This document shows, piece by piece, positions 8,926-17,495 of a stretch of DNA of 64,000 nt. Source of the stretch: Actinomycetes bacterium (GTDB taxonomy: Bacteria; Actinomycetota; Acidimicrobiia; Acidimicrobiales; Aldehydirespiratoraceae); contig JAJRXC010000003.1 of NCBI GenBank assembly GCA_024276495.1, positions 1 through 64,000 of the forward strand, in the 5' to 3' direction. Under the pieces are notes generated by a model. It was not told the origin of the DNA. It saw only the letters and a list, made by a program, of their open reading frames with translations, and ran no database searches. Within the stretch, counting starts at the first letter, position 1. Each line of letters starts with the position of its first letter. A program made the position numbers and the translations under genes.

Positions 8926-9036
8926 TCGGCGATGCTAGTTGGAGCGCCCCGAGGGAGCTCGCGTGGGTGCAGCTCGTCCGGACGACGACGTCGCGGATGT
9001 CGCTTCCGGCGGCCCGAGAGGTATACGGTCGTTTTC

Positions 9037-9852
9037 ATGTGGAAGATCAAGATCGGTTCAGTCCTCTTCGCCTTCACCCTCATCGCCGCGGCCTGTGGCG
9101 ACGACGGCGGCGGAAGTCCGTTCATCCAGTCCGCGGCACAGTCCGACGGAGCGGGCGGGGACAACCCCGTCACCCCCGGCGACGTTCTCGAGCAACTCGG
9201 CGACGGCGACCTCGATCTCGAAGCCCTCGCCAACGGCAACCTCGACGGCCTCGACCTCGGCGATCTGAACCTCGAGGAGCTCGCCAACGGCAACCTCGAC
9301 GGCCTCGACCTCGGAGAGATCCTCCAGGGCGACTTCGGTGAGTCGTCGCTGGAGGACCTGATGGAGTCGGCCCAGAATCTCGCCGAGAGCTTTGCCAGTT
9401 CCGGGGCCGGTTCGATCCAGATCAATGGCGACACCATCAACTTCACCTCCGACCTCTGCACGAACTTCTCTGGGGATTTCTCCATCGAGGGCGCGGGCAC
9501 GACCGGCGACGGCACTCCCGTGTGGGTCTCGATCAGCTATTCCTCACAAGCCCGTCAGGAGCTCGTCGACCTCATGGGTGAGGACACGGTCCAGCTCGTG
9601 TACGGCGATGCCGACCCGATCATCAGCAACAATGTCGACGTCAACTACGGCCAGACCGACCTGTTCGGGAGCGGGCCCGACGACATGCCCTCGTTCTCCG
9701 CCTCGTCCGGCCAGGGCGAGGCCGGAAGCGAGCTCATCATCGAGGTGAACGGCAACAGCGCTCGGGGCAGCGGCGCCGCGATCGATTGGAACTTCGTGCT
9801 CGGCGACTTCGACACCACCTTCGACTTCACCTTCGAAGCCTCCTGCAGCTGA
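9037..9852 (+). CDS. Lipoprotein with Leu/Asp/Gly-rich repeats
   Basis: 271 residues from ATG 9037. Signal peptide with lipobox LIAAAC, then a low-complexity region of 18-residue repeats (LANGNLDGLDLGDLN type) at about residues 64-100, encoded by a 54-bp DNA repeat. The C-terminal ~140 residues look like a compact beta-rich domain with three cysteines (LCTNF near 144 and a terminal ASCS). The lipobox matches that of the lipoprotein at 7702-8226 in wording (FTLIAAACGDD against LIAAACGND). No known family is recognised. Probably anchored outside the membrane. Confidence 0.72.
   Translation: MWKIKIGSVLFAFTLIAAACGDDGGGSPFIQSAAQSDGAGGDNPVTPGDVLEQLGDGDLDLEALANGNLDGLDLGDLNLEELANGNLDGLDLGEILQGDFGESSLEDLMESAQNLAESFASSGAGSIQINGDTINFTSDLCTNFSGDFSIEGAGTTGDGTPVWVSISYSSQARQELVDLMGEDTVQLVYGDADPIISNNVDVNYGQTDLFGSGPDDMPSFSASSGQGEAGSELIIEVNGNSARGSGAAIDWNFVLGDFDTTFDFTFEASCS
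9226..9314 (+). repeat. 54-bp tandem coding repeat
   Basis: A 35-base stretch starting ctcgccaacggcaacc at 9226 recurs exactly at 9280, giving a 54-bp period and an 18-residue peptide repeat in the lipoprotein. A weaker earlier copy (gacggcgacctcgatctc, near 9201) precedes it. This suggests recent repeat expansion and possible length variation among strains. Confidence 0.8.
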
Positions 9853-10227
9853 TCAACCGAACAGCTCGGCCAGTCGCTCCTTCGCTTTGACCCCGTCGAG
9901 GGGTCGGCCGATGATCGCCTTGTCCGGGCCCACGACGACCGGCCGCTGGAACAGCCGGTGGTATCTCGTCAAGACCTCGACCACCGCGTCGGGGTCGCCG
10001 ACGTAGTGGTCCTCGTCGAGCTCGAGCTTCGCGAACTGGCTGTCCTTGCGAACCAGGGCCTCCACGGGATCCTCCAGCTTGTCGATGAGTGTGCGCAGCA
10101 TCGTCTCATCGGGGAATTCCTTCATGTACAGCACCGTGTCGAAATCGACGCCCATCTCCGTGGCGACCGCCACGGCATTGGTCGAAGAATTTCAATGAGG
10201 GTTGTGGTAGATCGTGAACCTGGCCAT
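9853..10227 (-). CDS. ArsC/Spx-family protein with in-frame UGA (probable selenocysteine)
   Basis: Read from ATG 10227 the frame gives MARFTIYHNPH, then TGA at 10194-10192, then NSSTNAVAVATEMGVDF and on to a stop at 9853; 124 residues if UGA is decoded. In ArsC-like thioredoxin-fold proteins the active site is HNPxC followed by SKS/STS, so the UGA sits exactly at the catalytic Cys (residue 12). The rest of the domain is intact and conserved on the far side (LVRKDSQFAKL, RPVVVGPDKAIIGRP). Starting later, at GTG 10173, would discard the active site and first strand. A perfect hairpin lies 16 nt after the UGA. The ATG overlaps the acyl-CoA ligase stop (TGATG), so it is translationally coupled. 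Alternatives: sequencing error or a Cys-to-stop mutation. Confidence 0.75.
10158..10175 (-). promoter_or_regulatory. Candidate bacterial SECIS hairpin
   Basis: On the minus strand ccgtggc-ggtc-gccacgg forms a perfect 7-bp stem with a 4-nt loop GGUC. The loop starts 23 nt after the UGA codon at 10192-10194. Known bacterial SECIS elements have the apical loop about 16-37 nt downstream with a G in the first loop positions, and both conditions are met. The hairpin is inside the coding sequence, as required in bacteria. Confidence 0.6.
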
Positions 10228-11762
10228 CAGACGTAGAGCTCCCGGAGTTCGTGTTTGAGTATCTTCATGGTTGCGTTGCGAGGCAGCGGACCGTCGTGGA
10301 TCTCGAGCCGTTCTGGTGTCTTCTGGCGCATGAGTCCCGCCGCTTCGCACGCGGCGACCATCTGCTCGAACGTGAGTGGCGCCTGCCCCTTGGCCATCTC
10401 GACAACCGCGCACACCATCTCACCCCGTTCGTCGTCGGGCAGCCCGATCACCGCCGCGTTCTCCACCTGGGGCAGGGTGTAGAGCACGTCCTCGATCTCC
10501 TTGGCCGAGATGTTCTCGCCCTTGCGGATGATGATGTCCTTCACCCGGCCGGTCAGGGTGACATGGCCATCGTCGCGCATGACCGCGAGATCACCGGTGC
10601 GGAAGCGCCCAGCTTCATCGAAGGCGTCCACATCCAACGACGGATCGGTGTAGCCCTTGAACAGCATCGGGCCGCTCACCCGTACCTCTCCTTCTTCGCC
10701 GGGCGCCGCCGGGGTGCCGTCGATCGCGACGATGTCGACCCGGCATCCGTGGATCGGCGCACCCTCGGTGTGCGCGAGTTGATCGTCGGTGTCGGATGGG
10801 GAGCCCTGACAGATCATCGGACATTCCGTCATGCCGTAACCGTGGGCGATCGGCACACCCATCTTCTCCTTGACCTCGAAGTAGATCTCGGGTGGTTTGG
10901 GGGCGCCACCGCCGGCCATCAGCCGCAGTCGGGGCAGCGCCGGCCCGTCGACCTTTTGATCCTCGGTCAAGAACATCTGGTAGAAGGCGGTCGACCCGCC
11001 GATGATCGTGGCGTCGTTGGCCGCGTAGGCCTCGACCGCGCCGGCCGGCGTGAACTTCTCGATCAGCACGGCGGGGAATCCGTTGACCAGCATCATGACG
11101 ATGTAATCGGGTCCGCCGATGTGGGCGTACGGAAACGCGATGGTGCCGACGTCGCGCTCGTCGGCCTCGAGGGCCATGGCCAGGCCGGTGCCGGCGGCGA
11201 GCAGCGTGTGGTCGCTGTGTTTGACGCCCTTCGGGTCCGAGGTGGTGCCGGAGGTGTAGTAGAGCCAGCGCACGGTGTCGCCGTCGGACGGAGGGGGTGG
11301 CAGTGTCGACGGGTCGCCGTGGGGAAGCTCGTGATAGCCGTCGATTACCCTCGGCGGGTCGGGCAGGTCGGCGCTGATCTCAGCCGCCATCGCCGCGTAG
11401 TCGAACCCTCCCCACTCTCCAGGTGTGAAGACGAACTGGGCGCCCGTCTGGGCGACACAGAATCCGACTTCGCGGTGGCGGTAGATGTGGATGATCGGAT
11501 TCTGGATGGCTTGGAGTCGGGAGAGGGCGAAGCTCAACACGACCGTCTCGATGCGGGTCGGAAGGACCCAGGTGACGGCGGTCCCTTCCCCGATCCCCAG
11601 GGCCTGGAGTCCGGCCGCGACCTCTTCGACCTCGTCTCTGACGTCGCGACACGACATCGTTCTGCCACGATCATCGATCAGGAGTGGAAGGTCCGGGGAG
11701 CAGGCGGCTCGCCGGTCGAGCAGCTCCCAAAATGTCGTTGCGTCGAGGATCCGGTCGGTCAC
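10227..11762 (-). CDS. AMP-binding acyl-CoA synthetase
   Basis: 511 residues, ANL superfamily. The P-loop motif is LYYTSGTTSDPKG (~167-179), A5 is GYGMTECP, A7-A8 is YTDPSLDVDAFDEAGRFRTGDL then GRVKDIIIRKGENIS, and the adenylation lysine is present in RNATMKILKHEL near the C-terminus. It activates a carboxylate as its adenylate and transfers it to CoA, so it probably feeds the acyl-CoA dehydrogenases and thiolases in this window. Its stop overlaps the ATG of the UGA-containing ArsC gene. Chain-length preference cannot be told. Confidence 0.9.
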   Translation of the reverse strand: MTDRILDATTFWELLDRRAACSPDLPLLIDDRGRTMSCRDVRDEVEEVAAGLQALGIGEGTAVTWVLPTRIETVVLSFALSRLQAIQNPIIHIYRHREVGFCVAQTGAQFVFTPGEWGGFDYAAMAAEISADLPDPPRVIDGYHELPHGDPSTLPPPPSDGDTVRWLYYTSGTTSDPKGVKHSDHTLLAAGTGLAMALEADERDVGTIAFPYAHIGGPDYIVMMLVNGFPAVLIEKFTPAGAVEAYAANDATIIGGSTAFYQMFLTEDQKVDGPALPRLRLMAGGGAPKPPEIYFEVKEKMGVPIAHGYGMTECPMICQGSPSDTDDQLAHTEGAPIHGCRVDIVAIDGTPAAPGEEGEVRVSGPMLFKGYTDPSLDVDAFDEAGRFRTGDLAVMRDDGHVTLTGRVKDIIIRKGENISAKEIEDVLYTLPQVENAAVIGLPDDERGEMVCAVVEMAKGQAPLTFEQMVAACEAAGLMRQKTPERLEIHDGPLPRNATMKILKHELRELYV

Positions 11763-11818
11763 CGCCGCACAATACCGAACGACGACGATGCGGCGAAGTT
11801 CGGCGCTACGGTCACGCC

Positions 11819-12433
11819 ATGGGCTTCTATCGCGAACAGATCCTCCCTCGCTTCATCGACAAGGCACTCGGCAACAAGGCGATTCTCGAGTTCCGCCGCG
11901 AGGCCGCCGAGGGGCTGTCCGGCGAGGTCGTCGAGATCGGCTTCGGGTCGGGCCTCAACATCGAGGCGTATCCATCCGAGGTCACCCGCGTCTACGCGGT
12001 GGACCCGGCGATGGTCGGACGCAAGTTGGCCGCCGAGCGGGTCGCGGCCTCGCCGATCCAGGTCGACTACATCGGGCTGGACGGGGAATCGCTCCCGCTC
12101 GACGACGACTCGTGCGACGGGGCGCTGTCCACCTTCACACTGTGCACGATTCCCGACGCTCCGGCGGCGCTCCGGGAGCTCCGGCGGGTCGTCAAACCCG
12201 GGGGGCGGGTTCACGTGCTCGAACACGGACAGGCTCGCGAGGAGAGCGTGCACCGGTGGCAGCAGCGGCTCAATCCGATCCAGCGCCGCATCGGCGACGG
12301 TTGCCATCTCGACCGCGACCATCTGGCCATGCTCGAAGCGGCCGGGTTCGAGGTCGACGAGCATCGGGAGTGGTACGCGCGGGGACCGAAGCCGATGTCG
12401 GCGTTCTATCTGATCACCGCGGTGAACCCGTAG
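11819..12433 (+). CDS. Class I SAM methyltransferase
   Basis: 204 residues from ATG 11819. Motif I is VVEIGFGSGLN, motif II acidic VYAVDPA, motif IV CDGALSTFTLCTI, and the post-I region LRRVVKPGGRVHVLEHG is typical of the UbiE/COQ5-like methyltransferase fold. It probably methylates a small molecule or lipid. Divergent from the acyl-CoA ligase with a 56-bp gap; its 3' end overlaps the convergent gene at 12414 by 20 bp. Confidence 0.85.
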   Translation: MGFYREQILPRFIDKALGNKAILEFRREAAEGLSGEVVEIGFGSGLNIEAYPSEVTRVYAVDPAMVGRKLAAERVAASPIQVDYIGLDGESLPLDDDSCDGALSTFTLCTIPDAPAALRELRRVVKPGGRVHVLEHGQAREESVHRWQQRLNPIQRRIGDGCHLDRDHLAMLEAAGFEVDEHREWYARGPKPMSAFYLITAVNP

Positions 12434-13193
12434 CCCGGTCGATCACCGGGCGCGGCACCAGTTGGCGCGTGCGGTCGGCCAGCCGGGCCAGGCCGGGCAT
12501 CAATGAGGGATCCAGTTGCTCGGTGTGCAACAGCACCCACCGCCCGAAGAACTCGAATGTGATCTTCCCATCGGTCGACACCATGAGGTCGATCATCTGG
12601 GCGTCGAGCAGCGACCGGGCGAAGCGGCGATCGTCACCGATGACGTGATAGCTCCGGTTGAAGGCTTCGGACTCGACATCGAGATCGATGCGCGTCGCGG
12701 CAACGAAAAGCTTCGAGGCGGCGTTCTCGCGGCCCACCACCAAGCGGGGTGCGTCGATCGGAAGCGGGGCCATCGCCGCGGTTCGCGTCGCTCCCCGATG
12801 TCGGCGGACCACACGCGGCGTCGAGTCGTCGGCCATGTCTCGCTGTGGAACGACGACATCGGCCCACGAGCGCACATCGAACGCGTGGACCCGGAGACCG
12901 TCTCGGGTGGTGAGGGTCACGATCTGCGATGCGGTCCATCCTCGCCCGTCGCCCCGCTCCATGTGCGCGAACGGCACTCGGGAGAGCCCGAATCCGTCCT
13001 GTTCGCGATATTCCATCCCGGCCGCGGTCGCGGCCCGTTCGATCCGGCCGGCCCGGCCCCGATGGATCAGCAGGGAACGCACCATCCAGAGTCCGACGAG
13101 GCTGAACGCGGCGAGCATCAACCACGGCGTCCACCATTGCTCACTGAGCCAGACGAGCAGATCGTCGTCCGACTCGGTGAAGCTGCTCTGCAT
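12414..13193 (-). CDS. Membrane-anchored protein, unknown
   Basis: 259 residues. One clear transmembrane helix (TPWLMLAAFSLVGLWMVRSLLI, ~22-43) near the N-terminus is followed by a large cytoplasmic mixed alpha/beta domain with several Arg-rich turns. No catalytic motif or family is recognised. The 3' end overlaps the convergent methyltransferase. Coding quality and homology-like conserved turns support a real gene. Confidence 0.7.
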   Translation of the reverse strand: MQSSFTESDDDLLVWLSEQWWTPWLMLAAFSLVGLWMVRSLLIHRGRAGRIERAATAAGMEYREQDGFGLSRVPFAHMERGDGRGWTASQIVTLTTRDGLRVHAFDVRSWADVVVPQRDMADDSTPRVVRRHRGATRTAAMAPLPIDAPRLVVGRENAASKLFVAATRIDLDVESEAFNRSYHVIGDDRRFARSLLDAQMIDLMVSTDGKITFEFFGRWVLLHTEQLDPSLMPGLARLADRTRQLVPRPVIDRATGSPR

Positions 13194-13246
13194 GGTTCCC
13201 CGATCGGCGGGAACCTGGTGGTGATTGAGCAGTCGGCCGAGCCGAC

Positions 13247-13684
<438 letters not shown>

Positions 13685-13688
13685 TCAG

Positions 13689-13726
13689 CCCTCTCGTCTA
13701 TTGTACTGATACAATAGACGTGAGGG
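13689..13726. promoter_or_regulatory. Large inverted-repeat operator, likely of the GntR gene
   Basis: The arm ccctctcgtctattgta, a 4-bp spacer ctga, then tacaatagacgtgaggg. The 17-bp arms are complementary with a single mismatch, the inner 11 bp perfectly. The AT-rich centre stands out and contains a TACAAT -10-like hexamer (13710-13715), so a bound regulator would block transcription. It lies 8 bp before the start of the YtrA-type gene and suggests autoregulation. Confidence 0.72.
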
Positions 13727-13733
13727 TTCGACC

Positions 13734-14237
13734 GTGGACGAGAACAGCATCAACGGAGGTGTCGTCGCGTACCACGACCACACCGGCCGCGAACGTCGCC
13801 TCATCCTGCGGCTCGAGCGGGGCACGGCGATCCCCCGTTTCGAACAGCTCAGAGCCCAACTCTCGGTGATGGTGGCCGTCGGACGCCTCGAGCCCGGCGC
13901 CCGGCTGCCGACCGTCCGCCACCTCGCCGCCGCCCTCGACCTCGCGCCCGGCACCGTCGCCCGCAGCTACCGGGAGCTCGAGCGCGACGGCATCGTCGAA
14001 GGACGCGGACGCACCGGAACCTTCGTCGTCGACGAGCCCCCCCATTCCGAACCGCTGCGCGAACGACGAGAACGCATCGCCGCGGCCGCGGACCGATTCG
14101 TCTTCGAGGTTCGCCAACTCGGTGCCGATGCCGACGCCGCGACAACCGCGGTGGCATCGGCGTTCGCCCGGCTCGACGACAGCAGTCAGACGGGGATGTC
14201 CTTGAAGGGAACGCCTTTGTCGGGCCTGGGCTCCTGA
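13734..14237 (+). CDS. GntR-family regulator, YtrA type
   Basis: 167 residues from GTG 13734. Winged helix: PRFEQLRAQLSVMVAVGRLEPGARLPTVRHLAAALDLAPGTVARSYRELERDGIVEGRGRTGTFV (cut here in pieces by position ~40-105), followed by a short helical tail without a FCD or UTRA ligand domain, the mark of the YtrA subfamily. These usually sit beside ABC transporter genes, but here there is none; the neighbours are glnB (divergent) and an acyl-CoA dehydrogenase (convergent, 52-bp overlap at the 3' ends). A 17-bp-arm inverted repeat lies just upstream. Confidence 0.85.
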   Translation: MDENSINGGVVAYHDHTGRERRLILRLERGTAIPRFEQLRAQLSVMVAVGRLEPGARLPTVRHLAAALDLAPGTVARSYRELERDGIVEGRGRTGTFVVDEPPHSEPLRERRERIAAAADRFVFEVRQLGADADAATTAVASAFARLDDSSQTGMSLKGTPLSGLGS

Positions 14238-15412
14238 GGAAGCCCGAGCACGTTCTCGCCGATGATGTTGCGCTGCACCTCATCGGTTCCGCCGCCGATC
14301 CGCGACATCCATTGACCGAGGAAGGCGTAGTTCTGCCAGAACCCGGACATCTCGGCGTCGTCGCCGTACAACGTGCCTCGAGCCCCCATGATCGACATCG
14401 TCACGTTGCCCGAGAGCTCCAACCTCCGACTGTTGGCCAGCTTCAGCACCGAGCTCTCGGGCCCGGGCGGAACACCACGCGACGCGGCAGTGCGCACGCG
14501 ATACCCCAGGAACCGAACGGTCGCCGCGATCGTGTGGAGACGAGCCAGGTCCTGGCGCACGACCGGGTCGGCGGCGACGCCGAACGTCCGGGCGAGCTCG
14601 ATCGCGTCGTCGACCATCGGTGACTGGCCACCGATGCCGGTCCGCTCGTTGGTCAGCGTCGTCAGGATCGGGCCCCAGCCGGCGTTGATCTCCCCGAGCA
14701 CGTTCTCGACCGGCACCCGGACGTCGTCGAGGAAGACCTCGTTGAACTCGGCGCGACCGGTCGGTTGGCGCAACGGCCGGATGTCGATCCCCGGCGTCGA
14801 CATGTCGAGCAACAGGTAGGTGATGCCCCGGTGCTTCGGCTGCTCCACGTCGCTGCGGACGAGCAACATCCCGTGGGCGGCTTCCGCCGCGTTCGACGTC
14901 CAAACCTTCTGGCCGTTGACGATGATCTCGTCTCCGTCGAGCACCGCCGACGTCCGCAGCCCGGCCAGATCGGATCCGGCTCCGGGTTCGGAGAACAACT
15001 GACACCAGGTCTCCTCACCGGTCAGCATCGGCGTCAGGTAGCGCTTCTTCTGCGCCTCCGTGCCGTGTGCGATGATCGTCGGTCCGGCCATGCCGATCGA
15101 CTGCGCGAACGGGCCCTGGGGGACGTCGAAACGCCCCTCCTCCTCCGCGAAGATCGCGGCGAAGTGGCTCGACAGCCCACGACCGCCGTACTCCTCGGGC
15201 CAGGTCAGACCGGCCCAGCCCTCGTCGAACTTGGCTCTCTGCCACGCACGACAACGAAGGTCGTACGCCGCCTCCTCCTCGACCGTTCGGGCCTTCGCCC
15301 AATAGCTCTCGCCCCAGTCGACCCGCTCGGGTTTCAAGGCGGCATGCGCCTCGAGGAAGGCCCGGCACCGATCCCGCCACACGGCCTCCTCCGGCGAATC
15401 GTCGAAGTCCAT
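14186..15412 (-). CDS. Acyl-CoA dehydrogenase
   Basis: 408 residues from ATG 15412. FAD/substrate motifs: WCQLFSEPGAGSDLAGL, VNGQKVWTSNA, the C-terminal RIGGGTDEVQRNIIGE. It catalyses alpha,beta-dehydrogenation of an acyl-CoA with electron transfer to ETF. Last gene of the minus-strand run SDR-thiolase module. A paralogue of the same length is at 43561-44787, with matching C-terminal wording (IGGGTDEV..N.IGE..L.LP.EP..DK). The chain or steroid preference is not readable. Confidence 0.92.
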   Translation of the reverse strand: MDFDDSPEEAVWRDRCRAFLEAHAALKPERVDWGESYWAKARTVEEEAAYDLRCRAWQRAKFDEGWAGLTWPEEYGGRGLSSHFAAIFAEEEGRFDVPQGPFAQSIGMAGPTIIAHGTEAQKKRYLTPMLTGEETWCQLFSEPGAGSDLAGLRTSAVLDGDEIIVNGQKVWTSNAAEAAHGMLLVRSDVEQPKHRGITYLLLDMSTPGIDIRPLRQPTGRAEFNEVFLDDVRVPVENVLGEINAGWGPILTTLTNERTGIGGQSPMVDDAIELARTFGVAADPVVRQDLARLHTIAATVRFLGYRVRTAASRGVPPGPESSVLKLANSRRLELSGNVTMSIMGARGTLYGDDAEMSGFWQNYAFLGQWMSRIGGGTDEVQRNIIGENVLGLPQEPRPDKGVPFKDIPV

Positions 15413-15419
15413 GCCCCGG

Positions 15420-16322
15420 TCAGGCCTCGCTTCCGTGGACCGGTTGCGGCGACTGTGTCCCGGCGATCGACCGGTGGGCCAGCTCACCGGCCTCGGCAAC
15501 CGTCATCCGCCGTCCCCCGACCGACTCGATCGGGCCCTTTTGCCAACCGTCGCAGACGTTGAGTTGATCGCCGGTGTTCTCGAATGTGCGGCCGGTCACG
15601 TCGCAGGCGGCGCTGCCCAACCACACGACCAACGGCGAGATGTTCTCCGGCGCCTTCTCGTCGAACCCCTCGGGGATCTCCGAGCTGTAGAACACACCTT
15701 CGGTCATCCGGGTTCGGGCGTCCGGGGCGATCGCGTTGACCCGCACCCCGTAGCGGCCCCACTCGGCAGCCTGCTGAATCGTGAGCAGGGCGATCCCGGC
15801 TTTGGCCGCCGCGTAGTTTCCCTGTCCGATCGAGCCGGCCAGACCCGCGCCCGATGAGGTGTTCACGACCCGGGCCTCGATCTCGTCCCCTGCCTTCGAC
15901 CGGGCCCGCCAGTACTCGATGGCGTGGCGGGCCGGCGCGAAGTGGCCTTTCAGATGCACGCGAGTGACGCTGTCCCACTCGTCCTCGGACATCCCGGCGA
16001 GCATCCGGTCGCGCAGGAACCCAGCGTTGCAGACGAGGGTGTCGAGCGACCCGAACGTGTCGATGGCTTGCTGCACCATCGCCGCGGCCTGGTCCCAGTC
16101 GGCCACGTCGGCCGCGTTCGCGACCGCCTCTCCACCGGCGGCGACGATCTCCGCGACGACGGCGTCGGCTGCCTGGCTCGTGCCCGCGGAACCGTCCCGT
16201 TCGACCCCGAGATCGTTGACCACCACCCGGGCTCCCTCTGCGGCGAACGCCAACGCGTGGGCGCGGCCGAGCCCGCGCGCCGCGCCGGTGACGATCACGA
16301 CCCGTCCGTCGCACGATCCCAT
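15420..16322 (-). CDS. Short-chain dehydrogenase/reductase
   Basis: 300 residues. NAD(P) motif TGAARGLGRAHA, structural NAG at CNAGFLRD, catalytic SS..Y..K in NTSSGAGLAGSIGQGNYAAAKAG, then a longer tail (~60 extra residues) typical of the peroxisomal MFE-2-like or 17-beta-HSD4-like hydroxyacyl-CoA dehydrogenase branch. Likely oxidises a 3-hydroxyacyl-CoA. It starts 14 bp after the thiolase stop and 7 bp before the acyl-CoA dehydrogenase, giving one operon with module 2. Confidence 0.88.
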   Translation of the reverse strand: MGSCDGRVVIVTGAARGLGRAHALAFAAEGARVVVNDLGVERDGSAGTSQAADAVVAEIVAAGGEAVANAADVADWDQAAAMVQQAIDTFGSLDTLVCNAGFLRDRMLAGMSEDEWDSVTRVHLKGHFAPARHAIEYWRARSKAGDEIEARVVNTSSGAGLAGSIGQGNYAAAKAGIALLTIQQAAEWGRYGVRVNAIAPDARTRMTEGVFYSSEIPEGFDEKAPENISPLVVWLGSAACDVTGRTFENTGDQLNVCDGWQKGPIESVGGRRMTVAEAGELAHRSIAGTQSPQPVHGSEA

Positions 16323-16336
16323 CAGTTCTCTCCCGA

Positions 16337-17494
16337 TCAGTTGAACTCGGGCTGCTGCTCCGACGACACGATCCACATCGCGAAGTACTGAGCGGCGCCA
16401 CCGTAGGCATGACCCAACGCGACCTTCGCGCCGTCGACTTGATAGTCGCCCGCCGTGCCCCGTACCTGATTGGCCGCCTCGAGACAGCGGATCATTCCCG
16501 ATGCACCGATCGGATTGGACGAGAGCACACCGCCGGAGCAGTTGACGGGGAAGTCGCCGGTCAGCGCGGTGGCGCCCTCGTCGGTCATCTTCCAGCCCTC
16601 GCCCTCCTCGGCGATGAGGTGACCCTCGAGCCACATCGGCTCGTACCAGCTGAACGGCACGTAGAGCTCGGCGACGTCGATCTGACGACGCGGGTCGGTG
16701 ATCCCGACCTCCCGATAGAGCGCCGCCGCGCAATCCACGCCGGCCTGGGGCTTCACCGTGTCGCGCCCAGGGAACGACGAGAACTCGGTGCGCTTCGCGT
16801 GCCCGAGAACCCAGGCGGGCGGGTGGGGCGAACGCGACACCTTGTCCTGCGCGCACATCACCATCGCCGCCGCCCCGTCGGAGGACGGACACGACTCCAG
16901 GAAATGCAGCGGGTCCCACAGCATCGGGGACTCCCGGACCGTCTCGATGCTGATGTCCTCCAGGTGGAGGTGGGCGTAGGGATTCTTCAGGGCGTTTCGG
17001 CGATCCTTGACCGCGACCATCCAGCCGATGTGTTCGGGGGCCTGCGATCGGCGGATGTACTCACGGATCCACGGCGCGAAGGTCCCTCCGGCACCCTGCC
17101 CGCCGGACTTGCCGCCGGAGAGGGCCCACGTGGCGTTTCCCTCCGACTGCTTTTCGTAGGTGACGGTCAGGACCGTGTCGTACCGGCCGCTCTCGACGAG
17201 CACGGCGGCGGAGATCGCGGTCGACGCGCCGACGGATCCCGCGGTGTGGACCCGATGGATCGGCTTGCCGACGGCACCGAGGGCGTCGGCCAGCGAGAGC
17301 TCGGGCATGATCACGCCTTCGAGGGCGTCCGGCGCCTTTCCGAGCACGATGGCGTCGATGTCGGCGAACGTGATTTGGGCGTCGTCGAGCGCTCGCAGCG
17401 CGGCTTCCCGGACGAGCCCGTCGAGCGAGAGGTCGTCGCGGCGTCTCTTGTACTGCGTCTGGCCGATTCCGACGACCGCACACGGGCGGGCCAT
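16337..17494 (-). CDS. Thiolase-superfamily protein, Ltp2/SCP-x-like, module 2
   Basis: 385 residues from ATG 17494 (one base after the previous stop). Paralogue of 2619-3788 with the same replacements: VHTAGSVGAST at the nucleophile region, NCSGGVLSSNPIGASG with Asn for the GHP His, and GHAYGGAAQYF with Tyr for the last catalytic Cys. So the two copies share the non-thiolytic active site, which argues it is functional and not decay. An aldolase role with DUF35 partners is inferred. Alternative start GTG 17506 is possible. Confidence 0.85.
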   Translation of the reverse strand: MARPCAVVGIGQTQYKRRRDDLSLDGLVREAALRALDDAQITFADIDAIVLGKAPDALEGVIMPELSLADALGAVGKPIHRVHTAGSVGASTAISAAVLVESGRYDTVLTVTYEKQSEGNATWALSGGKSGGQGAGGTFAPWIREYIRRSQAPEHIGWMVAVKDRRNALKNPYAHLHLEDISIETVRESPMLWDPLHFLESCPSSDGAAAMVMCAQDKVSRSPHPPAWVLGHAKRTEFSSFPGRDTVKPQAGVDCAAALYREVGITDPRRQIDVAELYVPFSWYEPMWLEGHLIAEEGEGWKMTDEGATALTGDFPVNCSGGVLSSNPIGASGMIRCLEAANQVRGTAGDYQVDGAKVALGHAYGGAAQYFAMWIVSSEQQPEFN

Positions 17495-17495
17495 G

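Noticed and set aside
9853-10173. Reading the ArsC-like gene as starting at the internal GTG 10173
   Set aside because: It would remove the first strand and active site of the fold, while the sequence before the UGA matches the family.
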